Program-made: the position numbers and the translations under genes
Assembly: GCF_015291705.1 (NCBI RefSeq)
Contig: NZ_CP030050.1
Span: forward strand, 7,998,001-8,062,000
Direction: 5' to 3'
Source: Bradyrhizobium arachidis
GTDB taxonomy: Bacteria; Pseudomonadota; Alphaproteobacteria; Rhizobiales; Xanthobacteraceae
DNA length: 64,000 nucleotides
Part shown: in pieces, positions 41,580-49,637 of the stretch
How the letters are laid out: the number at the start of each line of letters is the position of its first letter
Numbering within the stretch: position 1 is the first letter of the stretch
The notes under the pieces: model-generated
What the model was told of the DNA's origin: nothing
The model's input: the letters and a program-made list of their open reading frames with translations, nothing else
The model's database searches: none

Positions 41580-42200
41580 ATGAAGCTTGCCCTCGTCCTT
41601 CCGCTTGTCCTTGCCGCCTTGGTCGGCGCCGCCCGGGCCGAGGAGACCGACGACATCCGCGCGGCGAGCAAGGCCGAGGCCGAGAGCTTCAACGCGCGCA
41701 TGTATGCGGGTAAACCTGGCAACAAGGCCTATGCCTGCTTCGTCCGCCGCTACGATGCCGAACATCTGGCGCAGCATCCGAAGCAGAAGGTCGCCGCGAT
41801 GAAGCTGCTGGTTTCGGCCGAGTTGGACAAGGAGGACAAGGAGCTGCACAACTCCTTCCGCCTCGGCTTCCGATACCGCCATCGCAGCGGCGACTTCGAC
41901 TCCCAGGGCGACTGCCACCATGTCGTGTTCGTGAAAGACGGCAACGAGATCCGCCTCGGCTGCGGCGTCGACTGCGAGGGCGGCAGCATCGGGGTCGCAC
42001 TGTCCAAGGACGACAGATCGGCCGTCGTGCGCCTCGCGCGGGTCAGGGTCTGGCTGCACAACAAGCCGAACGACGAGGCCGAGCGATCGCTGGAGGCCGG
42101 CGCCGACGACGGGATTTTCCCGCTCGACCGCACCGACACCAGCGAATGCGCCTCGCTGGTGACCGACCGCAAGGAACTCGCCGCGCTGCGCCACAAGTGA
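41580..42200 (+). CDS. Secreted protein of unknown function
   Basis: 206 residues with a signal peptide (LALVLPLVLAALVGAARA, cleavage before EETDD). The mature chain holds five cysteines (YACFVRR, GDCHHVVF, LGCGVDCEGG, TSECASL) and a charged middle. No domain is recognised. A DsrE-like gene follows after 41 bases, so the two may be cotranscribed and both may act in the periplasm. Confidence 0.6.
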   Translation: MKLALVLPLVLAALVGAARAEETDDIRAASKAEAESFNARMYAGKPGNKAYACFVRRYDAEHLAQHPKQKVAAMKLLVSAELDKEDKELHNSFRLGFRYRHRSGDFDSQGDCHHVVFVKDGNEIRLGCGVDCEGGSIGVALSKDDRSAVVRLARVRVWLHNKPNDEAERSLEAGADDGIFPLDRTDTSECASLVTDRKELAALRHK

Positions 42201-42241
42201 CATTTGTCCGGCGAAATCAGGCCTAGTCGAAAGAAATCGTC

Positions 42242-42691
42242 ATGAACCGCCGGAACATGTTGTGGAGCGCAGCCTCGGCTTTGGGCGCAGGGCTCGGCAC
42301 CTCGCGTGCACAGGCTGCGACCGCGACTCCGTCGTCGAACAAGCTCAAGGTCGTCTATCACCTCAGCGATGCCGAGAAGGTCAATTTCGTGCTCGGCAAC
42401 ATCCAGAACCATATCGACGGCGTCGGCGGCCCCGCGCACGTCACGATCGCGCTGGTGATCCACGGTCCCGCGCTGAAACCGTTTCACGCCGCGCAGGCAA
42501 ATCCCGACGTCCGCAGGCGCGTTGGTGAATTCTCCAAGGACGGCGTCGAGCTCGCCGCCTGCGCCAACACCATGAAAGCGCAGAACGTCACGCTGACGGA
42601 CTTGCTGCCCGGCTTCGTCAGCGCGGAGAGCGGCGGCGTGGTTCGTTTGGCCGAGTTGCAATCGCAGGGGTATCTTTACGTGCGGTCTTGA
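42242..42691 (+). CDS. Exported DsrE-family protein
   Basis: 149 residues with a signal of Tat-like character (MNRRNMLWSAASALGAGL, cleavage near RAQA). The mature part shows KLKVVYHLSDAEKVNFVLGNIQNHIDG, VTIALVIHGPALKPF and CANTMKAQNVTLTDLLPG, the DsrE/DsrF-like fold with the conserved cysteine in CANTM. Members handle sulfur or act as small redox proteins. Periplasmic location is inferred from the signal. Confidence 0.75.
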   Translation: MNRRNMLWSAASALGAGLGTSRAQAATATPSSNKLKVVYHLSDAEKVNFVLGNIQNHIDGVGGPAHVTIALVIHGPALKPFHAAQANPDVRRRVGEFSKDGVELAACANTMKAQNVTLTDLLPGFVSAESGGVVRLAELQSQGYLYVRS

Positions 42692-42721
42692 GCACTTCGG
42701 CCGCCGCGAAATCGGTGCGCC

Positions 42722-42865
42722 CCCTCCCCCGCCAGCGGGGGAGGGTTGGGGAGAGGGTGTCTCCTCAGTCAAGAACCCCCAAGAGGAGAGAGCCCTCACC
42801 CCGGCGCGCGGGACGATGCTTCGCATCGCCCGGGACGCGCCGACCTCTCCCGCAAGCGGGAGAGG
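42722..42865. repeat. Palindromic intergenic repeat (CCCTCCCCCGC / CCTCTCCCGC type)
   Basis: The element starts with a hairpin CCCTCCCCCGCCAGCGGGGG and ends with CCTCTCCCGCAAGCGGGAGA (42844 on), with a central GCGATGCGAAGCATCG-like dyad. A relative in the opposite orientation lies at 58066-58233. It sits between the DsrE gene and the ArsR promoter. Confidence 0.75.
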
Positions 42866-42911
42866 TAAGAGGAGCCTGCGGCGCCCTCTCCCAACTCATC
42901 CCTCAACGCGC

Positions 42912-42964
42912 TTGACTTACCCATAACCCTACGGTTATGAGTTAATCCATAACTTTCTGGTTAT
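42912..42964 (+). promoter_or_regulatory. Promoter and two operators of the arsR-type operon
   Basis: TTGACT (42912-42917) and TTATGA (42935-42940) are separated by 17 bases, a good sigma-70-type pair. Two related dyads overlap and follow it: ATAACC-ctac-GGTTAT at 42923-42938 and ATAACT-ttct-GGTTAT at 42949-42964, with centres 26 bases apart. The first covers the -10. The regulator gene starts at 42974, so repression of its own operon is likely. Confidence 0.7.
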
Positions 42965-42973
42965 GGATTCCGC

Positions 42974-43297
42974 ATGTCCGCCGCCCACGACCTTCTGTTC
43001 AGGACGCTCGCCGATCCGACCCGGCGGGCGATCTTCGAGCGGCTGTGCCGCGAGGGCGAGCAGACGGTCGGGGCACTCACGGCCCGATCCGGCGTTTCCC
43101 AGCCGGCGGTCTCGAAACATCTGGGGGCGCTGAAGCAGGCCGGGCTCGTGCGCGACCGTCATGAAGGACGCCAGACCCATTACAGCGCGCAGCCCGGCGC
43201 GCTCAATCCGCTGATCGACTGGACCAGCCAGATGGCTTCCTTCTGGCAGAACCGGCTCGATGCGCTGGATGATTTGCTGAAGAGGATGGACCAATGA
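42974..43297 (+). CDS. ArsR-family transcriptional repressor
   Basis: 107 residues, the usual size. The winged helix is visible as LFRTLADPTRRAIFERL and VGALTARSGVSQPAVSKHLGALKQAGLVRDRHEGRQ. It lacks a CxC metal site, so it is of the non-metal (SdpR-like) type often paired with SRPBCC/AHSA1 proteins. Two operator-like dyads lie just upstream. The stop overlaps the start of the SRPBCC gene by four bases, making it the first gene of a four-gene operon. Confidence 0.92.
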   Translation: MSAAHDLLFRTLADPTRRAIFERLCREGEQTVGALTARSGVSQPAVSKHLGALKQAGLVRDRHEGRQTHYSAQPGALNPLIDWTSQMASFWQNRLDALDDLLKRMDQ

Positions 43298-43725
43298 CCG
43301 AACAATTGACCGAGAAACGCTCAGTCGTCGTCGAACGCGAATTTGCCTTTCCGGCCGAGCGGCTCTGGCGCGCGCTGACGCAGCCGCATCTGATCGAGGA
43401 ATGGCTGATGAAGAACGACTTCAAGCCGACGGTCGGTCACAGATTCAATCTGCGCGGCGAATGGGGCGGCGTGCTGGATTGCGAGGTGCTCACCATCGAG
43501 CCGGAGAAGACGCTCGCCTACACCTGGAATTTTTCGCACGAGGACGCGGCGTTCGATCTGAAGAGCATCGTCACCTTCACGCTGACACCGACCGGCGCCG
43601 GCACGCACTTACGCGTCGAGCAGGCGGGCTTCAGCCCGACGCAGAAGCAGGCGTTTGGCGGCGCGCATGCCGGCTGGAAGCAGTTTTTCGCCAAGCTCGA
43701 CGAGGTGCTGGCGCGCGCTGGCTAG
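43294..43725 (+). CDS. SRPBCC/AHSA1-family protein
   Basis: 143 residues with the pattern VVVEREFAFPAERLWRALTQPHLIEEWLM, then DCEVLTIEPEKTLAYTW and the C-terminal helix HAGWKQFFAKLDEVL. This is the Bet v 1-like SRPBCC fold with a hydrophobic ligand pocket. It overlaps the arsR gene by four bases. In such pairs the SRPBCC protein may bind the small molecule that the repressor responds to, which is inference. Confidence 0.88.
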   Translation: MTEQLTEKRSVVVEREFAFPAERLWRALTQPHLIEEWLMKNDFKPTVGHRFNLRGEWGGVLDCEVLTIEPEKTLAYTWNFSHEDAAFDLKSIVTFTLTPTGAGTHLRVEQAGFSPTQKQAFGGAHAGWKQFFAKLDEVLARAG

Positions 43726-43768
43726 CTCCGTCGCAGGTCTTCATCCAATCAACTCAAGGGAGGTTTCA

Positions 43769-43984
43769 TTGAACGGGAATAAGTGGATTCGGCAGATCCA
43801 TCGGTGGCTATCGATGGCGTTCACGGTTGCGGTGATCGCGAACATTGTTGCGCTGACCATGCAGATTCAGGCGACGTGGATCGGGCTGGTGGCATTCGTC
43901 CCACTGATCCCCCTGCTCGCGACCGGGCTGTATCTGTTCGCGCTGCCCTATGTCAGCCGGAAACGCGTGAACGAGGCGAGATGA
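43769..43984 (+). CDS. Small membrane protein of unknown function
   Basis: 71 residues starting at a TTG preceded by GGGAGG at ideal spacing; no better ATG begins the region. Two hydrophobic segments (about 14-32 and 36-58) with a short basic end (SRKRVNEAR) make it a small two-span inner-membrane protein. The stop overlaps the ATG of the DUF1801 gene by four bases. Function unknown. Confidence 0.7.
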   Translation: MNGNKWIRQIHRWLSMAFTVAVIANIVALTMQIQATWIGLVAFVPLIPLLATGLYLFALPYVSRKRVNEAR

Positions 43985-44418
43985 TGAAGAAAGCCGTACC
44001 CGCAAAGAAGAGCAGCACAAAGGACTTGGAGGGAGCTTCGCCCGCGAAGCTGATCGACGGCAGGATCAAGGAGCTCGGCGACTGGCGCGGCGAGATGCTG
44101 GGGCGCATCCGCGGCCTGATCAAGGAGGCCGATCCTGAGGTCGTCGAGGAATGGAAATGGCGCGGCGTGCCGGTGTGGGAGCATGACGGCATCATCTGCA
44201 CCGGCGAGACCTACAAGGAAGTGGTGAAGCTGACCTTTGCCAAGGGCGCGGCGCTGGATGACCCCGCCGGCCTGTTCAACTCCAGCCTCGATGGCAACGT
44301 GCGGCGCGCGATCGATATTCGCGAGGGTGAGAAGATCAACGAGAAAGCGCTCAAGGCGCTGATCCGCGCGGCGGTGGAGCTGAATGCGGTGAAGAAGGTG
44401 GCGAAGAAGAAAGCGTGA
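43981..44418 (+). CDS. DUF1801 family protein
   Basis: 145 residues. KLIDGRIKELGDWRGEMLGRIR, EEWKWRGVPVWEHDGIICTGE and YKEVVKLTFAKGAALDDP match the DUF1801 (YdhG-like) fold. The N-terminus and C-terminus are Lys-rich (VPAKKSSTKD, KKVAKKKA). It is cytoplasmic and of unknown function. It is the last gene of the arsR operon and is followed by a strong hairpin. Confidence 0.85.
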   Translation: MMKKAVPAKKSSTKDLEGASPAKLIDGRIKELGDWRGEMLGRIRGLIKEADPEVVEEWKWRGVPVWEHDGIICTGETYKEVVKLTFAKGAALDDPAGLFNSSLDGNVRRAIDIREGEKINEKALKALIRAAVELNAVKKVAKKKA

Positions 44419-44461
44419 TCAGCTGAAGATCGTGCTCGGCCAACGACGGCAGAACTTTCTC

Positions 44462-44492
44462 CGTTCCCTCCCCCACAAGGGGGGAGGGAACG
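44462..44492. terminator. Strong hairpin between convergent operons
   Basis: CGTTCCCTCCCCC (44462-44474) and GGGGGAGGGAACG (44480-44492) form a perfect 13-bp stem with a 5-base loop. It lies in the 135-base gap between the end of the arsR operon and the end of the leftward prkA-yeaH-spoVR operon. The missing U-tract leaves open a role as RNA stabiliser. The sequence is related to the CCCTCCCCC repeats elsewhere. Confidence 0.6.
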
Positions 44493-44553
44493 CATCTCCG
44501 TCGGAGCGCCAGTTGAGGCTCACAACATCAGGCGCTCGGCCTAACTACCGGCC

Positions 44554-46092
44554 TCAAGCCACCGCTGCCGGAATCGGGCGTGGGCTGACGACGTATTCGC
44601 GCAAAACCTTGTCGTTGGCATCGACCTCGATCAGCGAGACGTCGTAGGTCCAGAGATCGGCGAGGTGCTGGAGCACGCGCTTGGCGTCGGTCTCGTTGAG
44701 CTGCGAGCCCTTGATGACGTGGTGATGCAGGATCAGCCGGCGGTCGCCGGAGAGATCGACGTCGACCACCTCGATATTGGCGTCGATGAAGCCGACGTCG
44801 TGCTGGCGCGCCAGCTCGCGGCGGACGCGGCGGAAGCCGCGCTCGTCGTGGATGGCGTCGACCCGGATGCCGGCGCGCTCCTCGGGATCGTCGTGCAGGT
44901 GGAACATGCGGAATTGCCGCATCAATTTGGGGCTTAAGAACTGGCCGATGAAGCTCTCGTCGCGGTAATTGGCCCAGACGTCGCGCAGCACGCCCATGAC
45001 GTCGTTCTTGCCGGCGATGTCGGGGAACCATTCGCGGTCCTCGTCCTCGGGCCTGGTGACGATGCGCTCGATGTCCTGCATCACGGCAAAGCCGAGCGCG
45101 TAAGGGTTGAAGCCGGAGAAGCGCGGGTCGTCGAATTCGGGCTGGAACACCACGTTGGTGTGCGATCCCAGGAATTCGAGGAAGTTGCCGTCGGTGATGC
45201 GCCCCTGCTCGTGCAACTTTGTCATGATGCGATAGTGGACGTAGGTCGCCGTCCCCTCGTTCATCACCTTGGTTTGGCTCTGCGGATAGAAATATTGCGC
45301 GATGTGGCGGACGATGCGCAGCAGCTCGCGCTGCCAGGGGGCGAGCCGCGGCGCGCTCTTCTCCAGAAAATAGAGCAGGTTCTCCTGCGGCAGGCCGAGC
45401 AGCTTGCGGCGGCGCTCGATGCTGAGCGCCGAGCGGCTCTTGGCGGCGCCCTTGGGCACGGTGCGCCAGAGATCGTTGAAGACCTCTTCCTCGTGCTGGC
45501 GGCGGCGCCCTGCCCGCTTCTCCTCGGCGCGCAGATCCAGCTTCTTCTTGCCGGGATAGCGGTCGATGCCGTGCGACATCAGCGCATGCGCTGCGTCCAG
45601 CGTGCGCTCGACCTCGATGCGGCCGTAGCGCTCCTCGCAGGTCGCGACATAGTTCTTGGCGAAGTCGAGATAGTCGAGGATGCCTTCCGCATCAGTCCAC
45701 TGCTTGAACAGATAATTGTTCTTGAAGAAGTGGTTGTGGCCGAAGGCGGCGTGCGCGATCACCAGCGTCTGCATCGTCGCCGTGTTCTCCTCCATGAGGT
45801 AGGAGATGCAGGGCGAGGAGTTGATCACGATCTCATAGGCGAGCCCCATCAGGCCCTTGCGGTAGGACGCCTCGTGAAACGCGAAATGCTTGCCGAACGA
45901 CCAGTGCTTGTAGAACAGCGGCATGCCGACCGACGAATAGGCATCCAGCATCTGCTCGGCGGTGATGACCTCGATCTGGTTCGGATAGACGTCGAGACCG
46001 AGATCCTTCAACGCCACCTCCTCACAAGCATCGGTGATGCGCTGCAAGGTGCGGAAGTCCCAATCCGCGCCTTCGAACAAGCGTTCCGTCAT
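44554..46092 (-). CDS. SpoVR family protein
   Basis: 512 residues of the SpoVR/YcgB family. Conserved stretches include WSFGKHF, GLAYEIVINSSPCISYLMEENT, HAAFGHNHFFKNNYLF, NEGTATYVHYRIM and NPYALGFAVMQDIERI. Biochemical function is unknown. In many proteobacteria it is encoded with prkA and yeaH, as here, and responds to starvation or general stress. Its start overlaps the yeaH stop by four bases. Confidence 0.93.
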   Translation of the reverse strand: MTERLFEGADWDFRTLQRITDACEEVALKDLGLDVYPNQIEVITAEQMLDAYSSVGMPLFYKHWSFGKHFAFHEASYRKGLMGLAYEIVINSSPCISYLMEENTATMQTLVIAHAAFGHNHFFKNNYLFKQWTDAEGILDYLDFAKNYVATCEERYGRIEVERTLDAAHALMSHGIDRYPGKKKLDLRAEEKRAGRRRQHEEEVFNDLWRTVPKGAAKSRSALSIERRRKLLGLPQENLLYFLEKSAPRLAPWQRELLRIVRHIAQYFYPQSQTKVMNEGTATYVHYRIMTKLHEQGRITDGNFLEFLGSHTNVVFQPEFDDPRFSGFNPYALGFAVMQDIERIVTRPEDEDREWFPDIAGKNDVMGVLRDVWANYRDESFIGQFLSPKLMRQFRMFHLHDDPEERAGIRVDAIHDERGFRRVRRELARQHDVGFIDANIEVVDVDLSGDRRLILHHHVIKGSQLNETDAKRVLQHLADLWTYDVSLIEVDANDKVLREYVVSPRPIPAAVA

Positions 46093-47372
46093 GGAGCGGC
46101 TTTCTCCTGTGCAGTATCGCGGCGCTGGAACAGATCGTGGAACACCGGGAAGATCTCGCTGCGCTCCGAGACCTTGCGCATCGAGAGCGGTGCACCGCTG
46201 TTGCGCAGGCGGTCATAGAGGGTCCAGAGCGAGGAGTCGGAGAGATCGAAGGCGCTGCCGCCGGATTCCCCGACCTCGAGATAGGCGAAGAACTGGCAGA
46301 CCGGCAGAATCTTGTCGGTCAGCAGCATGCCGGTGAGCTCGCCGTCGGAATAGGAATTGTCGCCGTCGGAGGCCTGGGCTGCGTAGATGTTCCAGTCCGC
46401 CGGATTGAAACGCTCGCGCACGATCTCGTGCATCGCCTGCAGCGCGCTGGAGACCAGCGTGCCGCCGGAGGCCGGGCCGTAGAAGAAGGTCTGCTCGTCG
46501 ACCTCCTCGGCGCGATCGGTGTGGCGGATGAAGACGATCTCGACATGCTTGTAGCGCCGCTTCAGGAACACGTAGAGCAGCATGTAGAAGCGCTTGGCCA
46601 GATCCTTCATGTGCTCGGACATCGAGCCCGACACGTCCATCAGGCAGAACATCACCGCCTGCGCGACCGGGCGCGGCACCTTCTCGTAGCGGCGGTAGCG
46701 GATGTCGAGCGGATCGATGAAGGGAATACGCTTGGATTTCGCCTTCAGCTTTTCGAGCTTCTCGATCAGCTCGGCGCGCAGATCCTCATCGGTGCAGGCG
46801 GCGATCTCGGCCTCCAGCTCCTCGAGCTCGCCCTTGCGCGGACGGCGCAGCGCGATGCGGCGGGCGAGCGCGAGCTGCACGGTGCGGCTCACCGAGATGT
46901 TGGCAGGCGAGCCCGACGTGGTGTAGCCGGCGCGCTGGATGCCCTCGCTCTCGGTCTGCGCGATCTTGCGCTTGGCCAGATCCGGCAGCTCGAGATCGTC
47001 GAGGAAGAGATCGACGAACTCGTCGCGGGAGAGCACGAAGCGGAAGGCGTCCTCGCTGTCGCCCTCACCCGGACCCGAATCCTTGGCGCTGCCCTGGCCG
47101 GAGCGCTGAAGGTAGTCGCCCTCGATGAACTTCTTGTTGCCGGGCAGCACCATGTCGCGCGTTCCGCCTTCGCGGCGGAAACGCGGCTCGTGCATGCCGT
47201 CGAGCGGAATCGTGACCTCGCCACCCTCCAGGACGTCCTTGATGTCGCGTTCCTGCGAGGTCTTCTTGACGGCGCCCTGCACCAGGGATTTTGCCCGACG
47301 CAAGAACCGCTGCCGGTTCTCAAGGCTCTTGCCGCCTGGATTCAGGCGCCTGTCAATAATATGAATGGCCAC
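46089..47372 (-). CDS. YeaH/YhbH family protein (DUF444)
   Basis: 427 residues. The N-terminus (IHIIDRRLNPGGKSLENRQRFLRR) and the C-terminal von Willebrand A-like domain with the metal-site motif DVSGSMS at 246-252 define the family. It is basic in the N-terminal half and has a TDRAEEVDEQTFFYGPASGGT block. It partners with PrkA kinase in the yeaG-yeaH pair of E. coli. It starts 13 bases after the prkA stop and overlaps spoVR by four bases. Confidence 0.93.
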   Translation of the reverse strand: MAIHIIDRRLNPGGKSLENRQRFLRRAKSLVQGAVKKTSQERDIKDVLEGGEVTIPLDGMHEPRFRREGGTRDMVLPGNKKFIEGDYLQRSGQGSAKDSGPGEGDSEDAFRFVLSRDEFVDLFLDDLELPDLAKRKIAQTESEGIQRAGYTTSGSPANISVSRTVQLALARRIALRRPRKGELEELEAEIAACTDEDLRAELIEKLEKLKAKSKRIPFIDPLDIRYRRYEKVPRPVAQAVMFCLMDVSGSMSEHMKDLAKRFYMLLYVFLKRRYKHVEIVFIRHTDRAEEVDEQTFFYGPASGGTLVSSALQAMHEIVRERFNPADWNIYAAQASDGDNSYSDGELTGMLLTDKILPVCQFFAYLEVGESGGSAFDLSDSSLWTLYDRLRNSGAPLSMRKVSERSEIFPVFHDLFQRRDTAQEKAAP

Positions 47373-47385
47373 TTTCCCATCCGCC

Positions 47386-49329
47386 TCAACCGGCCTGCTT
47401 CACGCGCATGTACCATTCGACGAGCCGGCGAACCTGACGCTCGGTGTAGCCGCGCTCCACCATGCGTGCGACGAACTCGCCGTGCTTCTTCTCCGTCTCG
47501 CCGTCCTTCTTCGACCCGAAGGAGATGACTGGAAGCAGATCCTCGACCTGGGAGAATATCCGCTTTTCGATCACGTCGCGAATCTTCTCGTAGGAGGTCC
47601 AGGTTGGATTCTTGCCGGCATTCTGTGCTCTGGCCCGTAACGAGAACTTGACCACCTCGTTGCGGAAATCCTTCGGATTGGCAATGCCGGCCGGCTTTTC
47701 GATCTTGGTCAACTCCTGGTTCAACAGTTCGCGATCGAGCAACTGGCCGGTGTCCGGATCCTTGAAATCCTGGTCCTCGATCCAGGCATCGGCGTAATCC
47801 ACGTAGCGGTCGAACAGATTCTGGCCGTAATCCGAATAGGATTCGAGGTAAGCCTTCTGGATCTCGTTGCCGATGAACTCGGCATAGCGCGGTGCCAGCT
47901 CCGCCTTGATGAACTCCAAGTAACGTTTCTCGGTTTCCTCGGGCAGCTGCTCCCGGCGGATCGACTGCTCCAGCGCATACATCAAGTGCACGGCATCGGC
48001 GGCGACCTCCTGCGGGTCATGGTTGAAGGTCGCCGCCAGGATCTTGAAGGCAAAGCGCGTGGACACGCCGTCCATGCCTTCGTCGACACCGGCGGCATCC
48101 CGGTATTCCTGGACGCTTCGTGCCTTGGGATCGGATTCCTTCAGGCTTTCGCCATCATAGACCCGCATCTTGCCGAACAGCGTCGAATTCTCGTGCTTGC
48201 GCAGGCGCGACATGACCGAGAACCGAGCCATCGTTTCCAGTGTCGACGGCGCGCACGGCGCAGACGCCAGCTCCGAACCCTGGATCAGCTTCTCGTAGAT
48301 CTTCTGCTCTTCGGTGACCCGCAGCACGTACGGCACCTTGATCACGCAGATGCGGTCGATGAAGGCCTCGTTGTTCTTGTTGGCCTTGAAGCTCGCCCAC
48401 TCCGCTTCGTTCGAGTGCGCGAGAATGACGCCGGTGAACGGGATCGCGCCGATGTTCTCGGTGCCGATGTAGTTGCCCTCCTGCGTCGCGGTCAGCAGCG
48501 GGTGCAGCATCTTGATCGGCGCCTTGAACATCTCGACGAATTCAAGGATGCCCTGGTTGGCGCGGTTGAGGCCGCCGGAATAGCTGTACGCATCAGGATC
48601 GTTCTGCGCGAAGGTCTCGAGCTTGCGGATATCGACCTTGCCGACCAGCGAGGAGATGTCCTGGTTGTTCTCGTCACCAGGCTCGGTCTTGGAGACCGCG
48701 ATCTGGCGCAGCCGCGACGGCTGGATTTTTGCGACTCTGAACTGAGAAATGTCGCCGCCGAAGGCTTCCAGCCGCTTGTAGCACCACGGGCTCATCAGAC
48801 CGGTGAGACGCCGGCGCGGAATGCCGTATTTCTCCTCCAGCATCGGCCCGAGATGATCGGGATCGAAGAGGCTGAGCGGGCTTTCGAACACCGGCGAGAG
48901 CTCATCGCCGGCCTTGAGCACGTAGATCGGCTGCACTTCCATCAACGACTTGAGCCGCTCGGCGAGCGAGGACTTGCCGCCACCGACCGGACCGAGCAGA
49001 TAGAGGATCTGCTTGCGCTCTTCGAGGCCCTGCGCCGCGTGACGGAAGAAACCGACGATGCGCTCGATGGTTTCTTCCATACCGTAGAAGCCGGCGAAGG
49101 CCGGATAGGTGCGGATCGTGCGGTTCAAAAAAATACGGCCAAGGCGTGGGTCCTTGGCCGTGTCAATCGTCTGCGGATCGCCGATCGCTGCTAGCAGTCG
49201 CTCGGCCGCATTTGCGTATTTCATGGGATCGCTTCGACACGATTCCAGATATTCCGCCATCGACATGTCGTGCTGGCTTCTCGCCTCGAACGACCGAGCG
49301 AAAGCGTTGAATAGAGAATCGTTGTACAT
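47386..49329 (-). CDS. prkA: PrkA-family serine protein kinase
   Basis: 647 residues, the usual size. The N-terminal AAA-like domain has a Walker A loop GPVGGGKSS at 113-121. The C-terminal PrkA kinase domain follows after about residue 390. It is thought to phosphorylate proteins and act in stress and stationary phase; recent work on relatives also suggests AAA protease activity. It leads the three-gene operon. GGAGAGGGATC before the ATG is a good ribosome site, and a perfect EcfG-type promoter lies 35 bases upstream. Confidence 0.94.
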   Translation of the reverse strand: MYNDSLFNAFARSFEARSQHDMSMAEYLESCRSDPMKYANAAERLLAAIGDPQTIDTAKDPRLGRIFLNRTIRTYPAFAGFYGMEETIERIVGFFRHAAQGLEERKQILYLLGPVGGGKSSLAERLKSLMEVQPIYVLKAGDELSPVFESPLSLFDPDHLGPMLEEKYGIPRRRLTGLMSPWCYKRLEAFGGDISQFRVAKIQPSRLRQIAVSKTEPGDENNQDISSLVGKVDIRKLETFAQNDPDAYSYSGGLNRANQGILEFVEMFKAPIKMLHPLLTATQEGNYIGTENIGAIPFTGVILAHSNEAEWASFKANKNNEAFIDRICVIKVPYVLRVTEEQKIYEKLIQGSELASAPCAPSTLETMARFSVMSRLRKHENSTLFGKMRVYDGESLKESDPKARSVQEYRDAAGVDEGMDGVSTRFAFKILAATFNHDPQEVAADAVHLMYALEQSIRREQLPEETEKRYLEFIKAELAPRYAEFIGNEIQKAYLESYSDYGQNLFDRYVDYADAWIEDQDFKDPDTGQLLDRELLNQELTKIEKPAGIANPKDFRNEVVKFSLRARAQNAGKNPTWTSYEKIRDVIEKRIFSQVEDLLPVISFGSKKDGETEKKHGEFVARMVERGYTERQVRRLVEWYMRVKQAG

Positions 49330-49363
49330 GATCCCTCTCCGCGTGAGTTCCGCTACAAGCTGA

Positions 49364-49389
49364 AACGAAAGCAGTTACCGGACCGTTCC
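49364..49389 (-). promoter_or_regulatory. EcfG (general stress sigma factor) promoter for prkA operon
   Basis: On the minus strand GGAAC (49389-49385), 17 bases, then CGTT (49367-49364) is an exact match to the alphaproteobacterial EcfG consensus GGAAC-N16/17-CGTT. The predicted transcript would begin about 28 bases before the prkA ATG, with the ribosome site in between. The function of the operon agrees with stress control. Confidence 0.7.
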
Positions 49390-49637
49390 TCAGGCCATTT
49401 CGAATCAGCGTGAGCACATGACGATCATTGGACACCCTGGGGCCAACTCGACGCAACGCACAACGTAGGCACTCCGTGAGTTACGAACAGGCACATGCCT
49501 GTAATTTGTGCGAATCTATGTCTATATTGGCTCATTTCCAGAAAATGTCACTTGGTCGCAACATCCGGGCATTACCGGGGATGAGTCCATCCGGCGCCGC
49601 AGCATAGCGAGCTGCGGGCGGCGATCTTATGACGCTT
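49390..49637. other. Rest of the prkA upstream region, with an inverted repeat
   Basis: No gene is seen. ACAGGCA (49487-49493), CA, TGCCTGT (49496-49502) forms a perfect 7-bp dyad about 100 bases upstream of the EcfG promoter and could bind a further regulator. The remainder shows nothing I can support. Confidence 0.45.

Noticed and set aside
42722..42865. CRISPR-like array from repeated hairpins
   Set aside because: The repeats are inverted hairpins of different sequence without regular spacers, and no cas gene is near.
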